The notes under the pieces: model-generated
Databases searched by the model: none
Seen by the model: only the letters and a program-made list of their open reading frames with translations
Told to the model about the DNA's origin: nothing
In this document: positions 36,446 to 45,824 of the stretch, in pieces
Layout: each line of letters begins with the position of its first letter
How positions within the stretch are numbered: position 1 is the stretch's first letter
Origin: Shewanella piezotolerans WP3
GTDB taxonomy: Bacteria > Pseudomonadota > Gammaproteobacteria > Enterobacterales > Shewanellaceae
Direction: 5' to 3'
NCBI RefSeq assembly: GCF_000014885.1
Contig: NC_011566.1
Coordinates: forward strand, 2,585,501 to 2,649,500
Length of the DNA: 64,000 nucleotides
Made by a program: the position numbers and the translations under genes

Positions 36446-38114
36446 TGATAATAAAGGCAACAAACAGACCACGGATATTTTTTCTTTGATCACAAAGCAG
36501 ATACAGCAACTGACGAAAGGACAAGTTACTTGCTTGGATGCGAAAAAAGCGTTGAATAGATATGGCGCAAATACCATGGCAATATCACGCAGTATTGGCG
36601 GTGCCTTTATTGTACGGCAAATTAGTGCAGACCATGGTCAAGCAGTTGAAATGGCTAATATTGGCCACATAGTAACAGCCGCAAATGCTTACGGTACTCC
36701 GCTGCAAGTTATTAGCAGTGGCCAAAACTGGGGCTACGGCACCGCAATGCCCACTGATGATAGCAGGGCGCATTTTATCTTAGATTTATCTGAGCTAAAG
36801 CGAATAGAGCTCAATGAACAACTGGGAATAGTTTGGTTACAACCAGGGGTTACCCAACAAAACCTTAGAGACTATTTAGATAGCTGCAATGCAGCATTGA
36901 TGGTGCCAGTCACCGGCGCCGGTCCAAGTTGTAGTATTGTCGGCAATGCGCTTGAGCGTGGCTATGGGATCACTCCACACGCTGACCATTTTGCAGCGGT
37001 GACGAGTATTCAAGCCGTATTAGCTGATGGCTCTCACTATAGTTCGGCTATCGCCTCGTTAGATTTAACAAAACAAAATATTGTTGATATGTCCTATAAA
37101 TGGGGCCTGGGTCCATACTTGGATGGCATATTTACCCAAAGTAATCTCGGTATTGCTACGTCGATGAGCATTAGGTTGGCACATGAACCTGAGCTCGTTG
37201 AGTCATTTTATCTATTTTGCGCTGAAGAGTCAGATCTAGAGCGGGTGTTTCCACTCGTGCAACAGCTACTTCGAGATTTTGCCGGTGTTGTTGGTTCTAT
37301 CAACATACTAGATAGCCGTAGAATGTTATCAATGATGGTTACTAACGCTAATGGACTATCCCTGTGTAGCCAAACCGATGTCGATCGCTTAAAGCAAGAA
37401 TATAAAGTGAGTCAATGGACCTGTATTGGCAGTCTGTATGGTAGCGCAAGGGTTGTTAAAGCCGTTAAAAAAGAGATTAAGCGCAAACTTAAAGGCAATA
37501 CAGCGGTTAAGCGCTCACTATTTATCTCAGCCCGAGAGATCGCCATAGCAAATCAATTTATTGATCTACTGCCTGATAGGGTGCTTACGGGGCCAAGACG
37601 ACAACTGGCAGCGCTGGAAAAAACCACCCAGATAATGCGCGGCATTCCAAATGAAGTTGCTTTGCCTTTAGCATATTGGCGTAATCCCGATAAACCAAAG
37701 CAGTTACAAATGCTAAACCCTGCCAAAGATAATTGTGGACTGCTTTGGTATGCGCCGTTGATCCCTGCAACAGAAGATAAAATCCGCGAATTTGTTGATA
37801 TGGTGCGAACGATTTGTCTAAAATTCGATATAGAGCCGTTAATCACCCTGACAACTATTAAGCATGATTGTATCGACAGTACGGTTCCACTGCTGTTTAA
37901 TTGAGCGGATCCCGCGGCTATAAAAGCGGCGAAATTATGCTTAGATGAACTATTCGATAGCGGATGCAAGTTAGGTTTCGTGCCATACCGGGTGAATGTA
38001 GAGCAACAGCGGCGTTTACTGTCAGCCGAGGAGCCGCATTGGTCTGTTGTAGATAAAATTAAAAAGGCCTTAGATCCAAACAATATTATCGCTCCAGGGC
38101 GATATAACCCTTAA
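36438..38114 (+). pseudogene. VAO / 4-cresol-dehydrogenase-type FAD oxidase, in-frame TGA
   Basis: Flavoenzyme with the PCMH FAD-binding fold (SGQNWGYGT, IVWLQPGVTQ, PVTGAGPSCSIVGNALERG) and a VAO-type substrate domain. Translation from ATG 36438 stops at TGA 37902-37904 after about 488 residues. The same frame continues for 69 codons to TAA 38114 and encodes the expected C-terminus, including GFVPYR and the family ending DPNNIIAPGRYNP. Thus a single nonsense codon (for example CGA to TGA) rather than a frameshift splits it. VAO relatives oxidise 4-hydroxybenzyl compounds; the substrate here is unknown. Loss of the C-terminal FAD-contact segment probably inactivates it unless the stop is read through. 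Confidence 0.82.
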
Positions 38115-38134
38115 CGCTTATCAACCTTAATTAA

Positions 38135-38190
38135 AGCCGGGTCTTGTCGGGAATTAATGATGTTTGAAACCTGACAAGGCCCAAACGGCT
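38135..38190 (+). repeat. Long hairpin after the oxidase gene
   Basis: GGGTCTTGTCGGG (38139-38151) pairs with CCTGACAAGGCCC (38170-38182) with two G-T wobbles, and AGCC/GGCT can extend it. No T-run follows. It may mark the 3' end of the two-gene unit. Confidence 0.5.
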
Positions 38191-38201
38191 AAGCTATTAA
38201 T

Positions 38202-38222
38202 AGCCTGAATATTATTCAGGCT
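38202..38222. terminator. Terminator-like hairpin beside the RND relic
   Basis: AGCCTGAAT-att-ATTCAGGCT, a 9-bp perfect stem just after the stop of the minus-strand RND relic. Followed on that strand by ATTAAT rather than a T-run. Confidence 0.45.
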
Positions 38223-38241
38223 GCTTGTTATCAAGATCCCT

Positions 38242-38349
38242 TTAGCAGTAGTTTTGATGGTTTTCTTTAAGCAATAGAGGGTACTTATACAGCGCTGGTA
38301 GTACAAACAAAATGCAGATTGTAACGACCATTCCAGAGACGATTACCAT
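38242..38349 (-). pseudogene. Relic of an RND efflux pump C-terminus
   Basis: A 35-codon minus-strand remnant reads VSGMVVTICILFVLPALYK before its stop, the last transmembrane helix of CzcA/CusA/AcrB-type RND transporters (family pattern GG..ST.LTL.VLPALY). In-frame stops and no similarity lie directly upstream, so the rest of the roughly 1,000-residue gene is gone. It shows that this strip was deleted from a larger efflux locus. Confidence 0.65.
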
Positions 38350-38479
38350 CCATCAAACAATATTAGCGATATATAAACTCAAATAGAAAGCAAGTTGCGC
38401 GGAAATTAACCGCACTGTGCAGGTTGGTTAGGCCTTTAAGTTTGCTAGCACGCCTAACCAGCATGAATGCCGAGTTTTA

Positions 38480-39127
38480 TTAAAGCTCGTAGCTATAGGA
38501 AATACTGAGCTTGTTATCAGTACGATAGTTATCTTCTGAGTAAGATCCCATAAGTCTAACACTATGTTTTGATGTGATTTTATAACTGGCGCCAGCACCT
38601 AGCCAATAGCTCGAGTAATCATTTGAACCAATAGAGCCACCCACATAAGTAACAAGGGACCATTGAGCATCAATAGGCCGAATGGCGAAAGCACCTAAAT
38701 AGGCGCCGGTACTGTTATCGTTGCCTCTCTTACCATCGACAAAGCTGACCCCCGCCATCGGGAATACCATCCATTTTCCGGTATCGACCCCCATCAATGA
38801 CAAAGAGACGTAAGTGCCAAGATTATAAGTGTTTCGTTCCTCATGGCCATTTAGATAGGCATTCAAAATGCCTTTTTCAAATAACCAAGAGCCGCCTAGC
38901 TGCCATTCACTCGCATCAGCATTAATTTGACCACGTAGCATTCTTGTTTCGTCAAGACCGATTGAACCGTTAAAGGTAAGTTCACCATCGTAACCCGCGC
39001 CAAGTTTAGTCATTATGCGAGTTGGATCATCTAAATGCTTTTGTTTCGCTTGCTCTGCAACGAGCTGTGGGGAGACTGTCAGTAATGCCGTGGTTATAAC
39101 AAACCGAATTTGATATTTGAGTTTCAT
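38480..39127 (-). CDS. Outer-membrane beta-barrel-like protein
   Basis: 215 residues. A signal peptide (about 1-24, ending LVAEQ) is followed by a series of amphipathic strands rich in Gly, Tyr, Ser and Trp, such as YLGAFAI, WSLVTYVGGSIGS and YWLGAGASYKI. It closes with SISYSYEL and looks like an 8-10-strand barrel. No family named with confidence. Start ATG 39127 (MKLKYQIRF); the frame is open 29 codons further but those do not encode a signal peptide. A 9-bp hairpin without T-run (38425-38433 with 38452-38460) lies downstream. Confidence 0.65.
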   Translation of the reverse strand: MKLKYQIRFVITTALLTVSPQLVAEQAKQKHLDDPTRIMTKLGAGYDGELTFNGSIGLDETRMLRGQINADASEWQLGGSWLFEKGILNAYLNGHEERNTYNLGTYVSLSLMGVDTGKWMVFPMAGVSFVDGKRGNDNSTGAYLGAFAIRPIDAQWSLVTYVGGSIGSNDYSSYWLGAGASYKITSKHSVRLMGSYSEDNYRTDNKLSISYSYEL

Positions 39128-39467
39128 CGCGCTCTCTGTCTTGGGAAGTTTAAACGGCTTTGTGAGGATATTTCCAGTTGGCGGAAGGGTATAAGACCAC
39201 GAGTGCCTAAACAACTAGTGAATCTTACAGTTTAGTACTGCCTTTCCAAAATAATGAGTTATCTCAGCTTCCGCATTGTTTGACATTTAATGCAACAAAA
39301 GGGGGGAAAGAAACCTTAATACAAGGCTTAATGGGGTTACAGCTTATTGTGAATTACATGAGGGGAAACGACGATTGGCGGGGAGGTTTTCACGAGAAAA
39401 GGCTTCCTTTTTTGATATATCTGATAAATTGAAACATCTGTTTAAATCTATCGTTTAAGAGCATAAT

Positions 39468-41228
39468 ATGAATCCCTACAACGCCCCATTAGCAGAGATG
39501 CGATTTCTTCTTGAAAACGTATTTGATGCACCTAAAACTTGGTCCGAATTACCTGCAATGGCTGAGTCCGTTGATATGGATACAGCGGCAGCCATTTTAG
39601 ATGAAGCAGACAAAATCAGTCGTGAACTTATTCATCCTATTAATCGCAACGGCGATGAGCAAGGAGTACGTCATGAAGCTGATAAGGTGATCACACCTGA
39701 TGGCTATAAAGCGGTATATGACCAATATGCTGAAGGGGGCTGGGTCGGCTTATGTGGCGACCCTGACCTAGGGGGGATGGGGATGCCAAAAATGCTTGGG
39801 GTCTTGGTCGATGAGATGGCTTACAGTGCGTGTAATGCCTTCACGCTTTATGGCTCGTTAACCGCGGGAGCTGCGTTGGCGATTCATGCCCATGGCACTG
39901 AGGCGATCAAGCAGCAATATTTGCCGATGATGTACAGCGGTGAGTGGGCTGGTGCGATGGATATGACAGAGCCTCAAGCGGGTTCTGACCTGCGCAATAT
40001 TCGCACTAAAGCGGTACCGAACGAAGATGGTAGTTACAAGATTACTGGTAGCAAGATATTTATTACTGGTGGTGATCATGATTTAACTGAGAATGTCATT
40101 CACTTGGTATTGGCAAAGCTGCCTAACACCAACGGTATATCGCTATTCCTTGTGCCTAAAATTAAGGTTAATGATGACAACAGTCTAGGTTTACCTAATG
40201 GTGTGTCTGTAGGGTCAATTGAGCACAAAATGGGGCTTAAAGGCTCTGCGACCTGCGTCATGAATTTTGATGATGCTGAAGGTTATCTCATTGGTAAGCC
40301 GAATCGCGGTTTAGTGTGTATGTTTACCATGATGAATTACGAGCGGTTAGCCATAGGTATTCAAGGTCTAGGGACTTCTCAAGCTGCTTATCAAATGGCC
40401 GCTGACTATGCTAAAGAGCGTGTACAGGGCGTGGCTGCTGGGGGCTCACCAACAGGTGCCACGAGCGATCCTATCTTAGTACATGGTGATGTCAGACGTA
40501 TGTTGTTAACGGTAAGAACGTTAACTGAAGCGGGACGCGCACTATCAGTTTACACAGGCCAGCAGTTAGATCTAGCAAAGTATTCAGACAATGGTGAAGC
40601 AAAAGCCAAAGCGAGCCGCTATGTCGGCTTACTAACGCCAGTGTCTAAAGCCTTTTTAAGTGATCGTGGTTTAGACGCAGCGATCATGGCGCAACAAGTG
40701 TTTGGCGGTCACGGTTACATTCGTGAAACTGGTATAGAACAACTTGTGCGTGACACTCGAATAGCACAGATTTATGAAGGCACAAATGGCATCCAAGCAA
40801 TTGATTTCTTAGGCCGTAAAGTCACTGGGGATAACCTCAGTACATTGACTGAATTTGTTGAAGAGCACACCGCAAATATTGCACAATTTGATCACGTATC
40901 AAGTGAAGATAAAACAACAGTATTGGGTCTATTTGAAAAGCTCATTAAAGTTGCAAGCGATGTTAACGAGGCAAAGCTTAAGCAACCGGCATTAATCAAT
41001 GCTTGCGCTGTGGATTTTCTCGATGCCTTTGGATATAGCTTATACGGCTATTTCTGGATGGCGATGACATATGCTGCACATGATCATGAAGACAGTCGCT
41101 TTAAGCAACAAAAGCAACATTTAAGCCGCTTCTATTTCGATAAATTGATCGCAAAAGCTGACTACCATCTATCGCAAGTTGCGGCAGGCGATGCCTCTAT
41201 CATGGAGATTGATGAGACTTTATTTTAA
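39468..41228 (+). CDS. Acyl-CoA dehydrogenase
   Basis: 586 residues with the acyl-CoA dehydrogenase N-terminal, middle and C-terminal domains. The FAD-binding MDMTEPQAGSDL is near 165-176, the helical domain contains YERLAIGIQGLG, and the catalytic glutamate is in IAQIYEGTNGIQAIDFLGRK. About 120 extra C-terminal residues form the AcdX-type extension seen in long proteobacterial members. It introduces the first double bond in beta-oxidation; chain length is unknown. With fadH and the DECR2-like gene it is the third fatty-acid oxidation enzyme here. The preceding 340-base gap shows nothing clear. Confidence 0.92.
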   Translation: MNPYNAPLAEMRFLLENVFDAPKTWSELPAMAESVDMDTAAAILDEADKISRELIHPINRNGDEQGVRHEADKVITPDGYKAVYDQYAEGGWVGLCGDPDLGGMGMPKMLGVLVDEMAYSACNAFTLYGSLTAGAALAIHAHGTEAIKQQYLPMMYSGEWAGAMDMTEPQAGSDLRNIRTKAVPNEDGSYKITGSKIFITGGDHDLTENVIHLVLAKLPNTNGISLFLVPKIKVNDDNSLGLPNGVSVGSIEHKMGLKGSATCVMNFDDAEGYLIGKPNRGLVCMFTMMNYERLAIGIQGLGTSQAAYQMAADYAKERVQGVAAGGSPTGATSDPILVHGDVRRMLLTVRTLTEAGRALSVYTGQQLDLAKYSDNGEAKAKASRYVGLLTPVSKAFLSDRGLDAAIMAQQVFGGHGYIRETGIEQLVRDTRIAQIYEGTNGIQAIDFLGRKVTGDNLSTLTEFVEEHTANIAQFDHVSSEDKTTVLGLFEKLIKVASDVNEAKLKQPALINACAVDFLDAFGYSLYGYFWMAMTYAAHDHEDSRFKQQKQHLSRFYFDKLIAKADYHLSQVAAGDASIMEIDETLF

Positions 41229-41263
41229 GCAGAAGCTAAAAAGGTAGGGTAAGAACCTAAAAT

Positions 41264-41298
41264 AACCAGCATTCAAATTAATTGAACGCTGGTTTTTT
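41264..41298. terminator. Bidirectional terminator
   Basis: AACCAGC-a-TTCAA and TTGAA-c-GCTGGTT around a short loop, then TTTT, between the convergent acyl-CoA dehydrogenase and dacB genes. Confidence 0.85.
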
Positions 41299-41357
41299 AG
41301 TATCTAGTATCTAATGAATGAGCTAGGATTTAATCAAGAGAAGAACGATTGTTGAAA

Positions 41358-42749
41358 TTACTGCTCGGTAAGCTGTTGTAGTATAGATACATCAAAGCTT
41401 GGTTTTGCTGACGGCTCTTTTTCAGGGCTGACACCATTTTGTAAAACAACGAATGTCGCCGTTATTTTATCGCCATTCTTAATGAAGCCCGCCATATTTG
41501 ATACGCCTAACATCGAGCCCGTTTTTGCCAAAACTTTTCCTTTTAGGGAAACGTTTGCGTAACCTTTTCGATATTTCAGTGTGCCGCTTTCTCCTGCAAC
41601 AGGCAGTGAGTTTATAATGTTTGTATAGGCAGGATTATCTCTAACTAGGGCTAATCCTTCAGCGATTTGATTTGCACTTAATAGGTTATAGCGAGACAAA
41701 CCAGAGCCATCGACTATGTGAGCGTTTGATAAATCAATTCCTTGTTGTGTGAGAATAAGTTTCATCGCTGCACTTCCACTAGCAAAAGTACCAGGCGCAC
41801 CGTAGACTTGCTGCCCTAAGCGCTTCAAAAGGCTGTCAGCGATTAAGTTATCTGACTTTAACAACATAGTAGCTATTAAATCTGTTAATGGCTCAGATTG
41901 ATGCTCAGCGACTGATAGCGAATAAGCAGGAAACTGACTAGCGATTAATACCTGACCGCGAAGGACAATTTTAGTGTTTTTGACGATTTGAGTGAGTTTA
42001 TCTTTAGCAAAGCGAGCGGGATCTGTAATGGCTATGTTTAGCTTTAAAGGTTTGCTACCTGGATAACAGCCATCTAACCTAAAATGGTTATTTTCAAGAC
42101 GAGCCAAGGTCAAATCGCATATCGGTTGTTGTAAGCTTTTATCAAATACGGCCCTGCTTTCTATGCTCACAGGTTCGCTGCCAACAATTTTAACCTCTCC
42201 AGCATCATCAGCAAGCCTTGGTACAAATTCCGCTTTAAAGCAATTTTCATTAATAATAAAACTAGATACTGGGGCTGAGTAACAAATCCCCAAATCATCC
42301 CATACTCGGCCCGGAGCATGTTGCAACTCATACTCTTCACCGACAAGGTAAATATTACCGGTAATAAGGGCCAAACCCTGTTGTTGCAATTGAGCAAACA
42401 AGCTCTCAATATCTAGGGATGTTAGTGTTGGATCGCCTGAGAATAGAATATAAACGTCGCCGTCTATCTTGCCATTTTCAATCGGCGTTTTGGCAAGCAC
42501 TTTAGTTTGATACTTAAACTGATCACCGAGCGAAGCGGTCGCTGCGATGGCTGTTAGCAGTTTCATCGTACTAGCTGGGATAAACATTTTGTCTGAATTC
42601 TGATCCAGCTTGGTGCTGTTTTGATGATTGCTGTACTTAATTGCAGTAAGGGCGCTGGTATCTGGCAATATAAGCTTGATATCATTGGCTGCAACGTTAC
42701 TTGAAAACGTTAGCAGTATGGCCGACGCTAAAATTTTTCTAAGGTTCAA
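41358..42749 (-). CDS. dacB: D-alanyl-D-alanine carboxypeptidase/endopeptidase (PBP4), TTG start
   Basis: 463-residue periplasmic peptidoglycan hydrolase of family S13. It has a signal peptide (about 1-21), the nucleophile motif Ser60-Thr-Met-Lys63, SDN in LLKSDNLIADSLLKRLG and KTG in LAKTGSMLG, with the long insertion typical of PBP4 between the first two. The start codon is TTG 42749 with AGGA 7 bases upstream; no ATG fits the signal peptide. It follows a 59-codon membrane-protein gene by 30 bases. Confidence 0.93.
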   Translation of the reverse strand: MNLRKILASAILLTFSSNVAANDIKLILPDTSALTAIKYSNHQNSTKLDQNSDKMFIPASTMKLLTAIAATASLGDQFKYQTKVLAKTPIENGKIDGDVYILFSGDPTLTSLDIESLFAQLQQQGLALITGNIYLVGEEYELQHAPGRVWDDLGICYSAPVSSFIINENCFKAEFVPRLADDAGEVKIVGSEPVSIESRAVFDKSLQQPICDLTLARLENNHFRLDGCYPGSKPLKLNIAITDPARFAKDKLTQIVKNTKIVLRGQVLIASQFPAYSLSVAEHQSEPLTDLIATMLLKSDNLIADSLLKRLGQQVYGAPGTFASGSAAMKLILTQQGIDLSNAHIVDGSGLSRYNLLSANQIAEGLALVRDNPAYTNIINSLPVAGESGTLKYRKGYANVSLKGKVLAKTGSMLGVSNMAGFIKNGDKITATFVVLQNGVSPEKEPSAKPSFDVSILQQLTEQ

Positions 42750-42779
42750 TTGGGGATCCTTGGCTAAAAGTGAAAAGGT

Positions 42780-42959
42780 TTAGTCGGGCTTATCTGAATC
42801 ATCTTTTTCCATTAAACGATAAAGCTTTAACGTTACAAACAGCACTAAACCAAAGAAAAGTGGCAACATGAGCAACCCTAGCTGCGCTTTAAAGTGAAAT
42901 ATAGCCCAAGCGCCTAACAAAACGCCTAAAAGAGTCAATAAAGATTTAAAATTCATCAT
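42780..42959 (-). CDS. Small membrane protein upstream of dacB
   Basis: 59-residue protein. Two hydrophobic helices (about 6-21, SLLTLLGVLLGAWAIF, and about 27-44, LGLLMLPLFFGLVLFV) are joined by a short HFKAQ turn, and a charged tail ends EKDDSDKPD. Two tandem ATGs (42959, 42956) start the frame, with GAGAAC just upstream. It lies 30 bases before dacB on the same strand, so the two are probably cotranscribed. The clean two-helix pattern and the absence of stops support a real gene. Function unknown. Confidence 0.6.
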   Translation of the reverse strand: MMNFKSLLTLLGVLLGAWAIFHFKAQLGLLMLPLFFGLVLFVTLKLYRLMEKDDSDKPD

Positions 42960-43217
42960 GTTCTCGATGATTGAAAGTAAGTTTCGATGGTATCAAATGA
43001 ACATTATAAATGCTGTGATCACTGAGTTAATTCGTCATTGATAGACCGCTTTTAAGGCTACAGCGCATCACCTTTAAGTATTAGCTTTGGCTAAAAATAT
43101 AGCTAAACCGCCATCTATATGCAGTTTTATGCGTGCTACAGCGCTATTCAGTAGAAAATACTTGCCGAAAGCAGCTTAAATCGGTAATTTCTATGCCCTT
43201 ATCTAAGAGGATTCTTG

Positions 43218-43550
43218 ATGCCACATATTAGAGTTTATGGAATGTCGCAAAGCATTGTTGCTAACTTAAGCGACACACTGATCGACATTCTAGCTGAAAT
43301 TTGTCAGGCAAAGGCTGAATCATTCATTATCGATTGGATTAATAGTCAAAGCTATAGACGTGGACAAAGCGTAAACGATACAGCTCAAATCGAAGTGTTA
43401 TGGTTCCCTAAAGATCCCGAAACACACCATCGTGCCGAAAGGGCTATTCGAGAAGCCGTTATTTGTGCTTACCCGGAGCTTAAACATACCGTTGTTATGT
43501 TTAGAGAGTTAACGCCTAGCACTTATTATAAAGATGGTAAGCATTATTAA
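43218..43550 (+). CDS. DUF1904 protein, tautomerase-like
   Basis: 110 residues, MPHIRVYGMSQSIVANLS at the start. The N-terminal proline after Met and the overall pattern resemble tautomerase-superfamily small enzymes, and the family is DUF1904. Start ATG 43218 behind AGAGGA. It is 10 bases before the pssA start and cotranscribed with it. The reaction is unknown. Confidence 0.75.
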   Translation: MPHIRVYGMSQSIVANLSDTLIDILAEICQAKAESFIIDWINSQSYRRGQSVNDTAQIEVLWFPKDPETHHRAERAIREAVICAYPELKHTVVMFRELTPSTYYKDGKHY

Positions 43551-43560
43551 GGAGAGAGCC

Positions 43561-44874
43561 TTGCTGAGTAAGCTAGGTGGTATACCGCTACAATCTGAAT
43601 CCTTACAGTGGTTGTTGACGCCTAAAGCGTTAAGAGCTGAGCTGTTAAAGCGTATAGAAAGCGCCACGCATTCAGTTTACATCGCAGCACTTTATCTTGA
43701 AGATGATGAGGCGGGCAGGGAAGTACTGAATGCTTTAATGGCTGCTAAACAACTTAATCCCGAGCTTGATATTAAAGTGCTGGTTGATTTTCATCGCGCT
43801 AGACGTGGATTGATCGGTCACAAAGGTGATAGCGGTAACTACTTCATGTATCGCAAAGTCAATGAAGCTGCAGAGCACCAAATCGATATACTTGGCGTAC
43901 CGGTGAAATCTCGCGAGTTTATGGGCGTGCTTCACTTGAAAGGCTTCATTATTGACGACGCCGTTATCTTTAGTGGTGCTAGTCTCAATAATATCTACCT
44001 GCATCAAAACGACAAGTATCGTTTTGACCGTTACCATATCATTGAGTCAAGTGAGCTTGCACGCAGTATGCGTGAAATGATCTTGACGTACTTAGTCAAC
44101 GATGTCGCCGTGAGTTCATTGACTCAACCGAAAGATGCAGAACGTTTACCGACTAAAGTTGAAGTCAGTAGTTTAAAACATCGTTTGTCCAAAGCAGAGT
44201 ATAAGTTTGCTTCGACAAAGATAGGTAACCGTGTAACGCCCCTTGTTGGCTTGGGACGAAAGAAAAACCTGCTAAATAAAGTCGTAGTAGCGATGGTGGA
44301 GGAGTCAGAAGAAGCACTGTTTATCTGCACGCCTTACTTTAATCCTCCCTACATATTAGTGAGGGCACTTGCTAAGCATTTACGTAATGGTAAGCGTATT
44401 GATATCGTTGTCGGGGACAAAACCTCTAACGATTTTTATATACCGCCTGAAGAGGAATTTTCGACTATTGGCGCATTGCCATACATGTATGAGCAATCAC
44501 TCCGAAAATTTGCTAAACGACAGCAATGGGCGATTGAAAATGGTCAATTAAATATTCACCTCTGGAAAGATGGTCGTAATAGTTACCATTTAAAAGGGGT
44601 GAGTGCAGATGGTAAACGTCACCTCATTACCGGTAGCAATCTTAACCCTAGAGCTTGGGCATTAGATTTAGAGAATGGTCTGTTAATTCAAGATGACAAT
44701 GAAAGTTGGAAACAAAAATTCGAAGAGGAACAAACCCATATTCTGGAACACACTGAAAGGTTGTACCATTATTCTCAAATCGAAACGCTGCATAACTATC
44801 CTGCTCCAGTTAGGAAAATAATGAAACGTATTAAACGTTTAAAAGCAGATTTTTTGTTAAGACGTATACTCTAA
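43561..44874 (+). CDS. pssA: CDP-diacylglycerol--serine O-phosphatidyltransferase, TTG start
   Basis: Phospholipase-D-type phosphatidylserine synthase, first committed step to phosphatidylethanolamine. 437 residues with two HKD-type motifs, HLKGFIIDDAVIFSGASLN (about 130-150) and HLKGVSADGKRHLITGSNLN (about 345-365). It follows E. coli PssA throughout and ends LLRRIL. The start is TTG 43561 (LSKLGG follows, as MLSKF in E. coli), preceded by AAGGAGAG; an upstream in-frame start would overlap the DUF1904 gene. Confidence 0.94.
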   Translation: MLSKLGGIPLQSESLQWLLTPKALRAELLKRIESATHSVYIAALYLEDDEAGREVLNALMAAKQLNPELDIKVLVDFHRARRGLIGHKGDSGNYFMYRKVNEAAEHQIDILGVPVKSREFMGVLHLKGFIIDDAVIFSGASLNNIYLHQNDKYRFDRYHIIESSELARSMREMILTYLVNDVAVSSLTQPKDAERLPTKVEVSSLKHRLSKAEYKFASTKIGNRVTPLVGLGRKKNLLNKVVVAMVEESEEALFICTPYFNPPYILVRALAKHLRNGKRIDIVVGDKTSNDFYIPPEEEFSTIGALPYMYEQSLRKFAKRQQWAIENGQLNIHLWKDGRNSYHLKGVSADGKRHLITGSNLNPRAWALDLENGLLIQDDNESWKQKFEEEQTHILEHTERLYHYSQIETLHNYPAPVRKIMKRIKRLKADFLLRRIL

Positions 44875-44895
44875 TTAAGATGCATTTACACTGAT

Positions 44896-44922
44896 AAAAG
44901 CCTGCCTATGAGTAGGCTTTTT
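44896..44922 (+). terminator. Terminator after pssA
   Basis: AAAAGCCT and AGGCTTTTTT over a 10-base loop, 21 bases after the pssA stop. Confidence 0.82.
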
Positions 44923-44961
44923 TCTTTTGGGCACCAACGATAACCGGATAGATCTTTACAC

Positions 44962-45720
44962 ATGACTTTGCCAAAACATGCGATTCATCATTTATATGAA
45001 TACAGAAAAGCGATCTCCTCTAAGCCTTTTACTGCTAGAGGTAAGAATGTTGTGCGCTGTCAATCATGTCTGTTGGCTGAGCAATTTTGTACTTGTTGCC
45101 AGCGTAAACAAGTTAGTAGTGAGCTATCTTTTATGCTAATCATGTATGATGATGAAGTATTAAAACCGAGTAATAGTGGGCGATTAATCGCCGACATTAT
45201 CCCTGATACCCATGCGTTCATATGGTCGAGAAATGAGCCGAATAAAAAAATGTTATCGATAATAAACGATCCTAAATATCAAGCTTTCGTTATCTTCCCA
45301 TCAGAATATGCCGTTGAAAATCAAACGGTAATTAACCGAGTTGATAAATCTAAACTACCAAATGGCAAACATCCACTGTTTGTCGTACTCGACGGTAGTT
45401 GGCGTGAAGCGATAAAAATGTTTCGTAAAAGCAGCTATTTGCACCAGTTACCACTACTTTCGTTTTCGCCAGAATTCGCAGCGAGTTATGCATTAAGAAA
45501 AGGAGCCAGAGAATTCCAACTCGGTACTGCTGAGGTTGCTGCGCTTGCATTAAATGTCGCCGGAGAGCCTGCTAATGGCCTTGTATTAGAAGCTTGGTTT
45601 GAGTTGTTTGTTGAATCCTCACTTCATGGAAGAAGTCGCAATAGTCGAGATAGCGCTATAATTGGTGAACTTCAGCACCGTTTCCAAGAGGCTCATGCTT
45701 TGTCATTAGTAAACGCTTGA
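44962..45720 (+). CDS. DTW-domain protein, tRNA acp-uridine transferase-like
   Basis: 252 residues of the DTW family, whose characterised members add the aminocarboxypropyl group to uridine in tRNA (TapT/YfiP). The N-terminus has cysteines CQSC and CTCC that may bind a metal. The family motif appears as LDGSWREAIKMFRKS (DGSW instead of DTW), with LRKGAREFQLGTAEV downstream. In E. coli yfiP also lies near pssA, which supports the assignment. Confidence 0.82.
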   Translation: MTLPKHAIHHLYEYRKAISSKPFTARGKNVVRCQSCLLAEQFCTCCQRKQVSSELSFMLIMYDDEVLKPSNSGRLIADIIPDTHAFIWSRNEPNKKMLSIINDPKYQAFVIFPSEYAVENQTVINRVDKSKLPNGKHPLFVVLDGSWREAIKMFRKSSYLHQLPLLSFSPEFAASYALRKGAREFQLGTAEVAALALNVAGEPANGLVLEAWFELFVESSLHGRSRNSRDSAIIGELQHRFQEAHALSLVNA

Positions 45721-45824
45721 TAGTTATCAAAGGTATAAAGATCTACTTGAGCTAAAATCAAAATATTGAATTTATTGTGGTTTACGATATGCTCTAAGTT
45801 CGATGTTCAAATTGGAGGCAGATT

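Noticed and set aside
37902..37904. TGA in the VAO-type gene as a selenocysteine codon
   Set aside because: The position is not a known redox cysteine in the family and no selenocysteine insertion hairpin is visible right after it.
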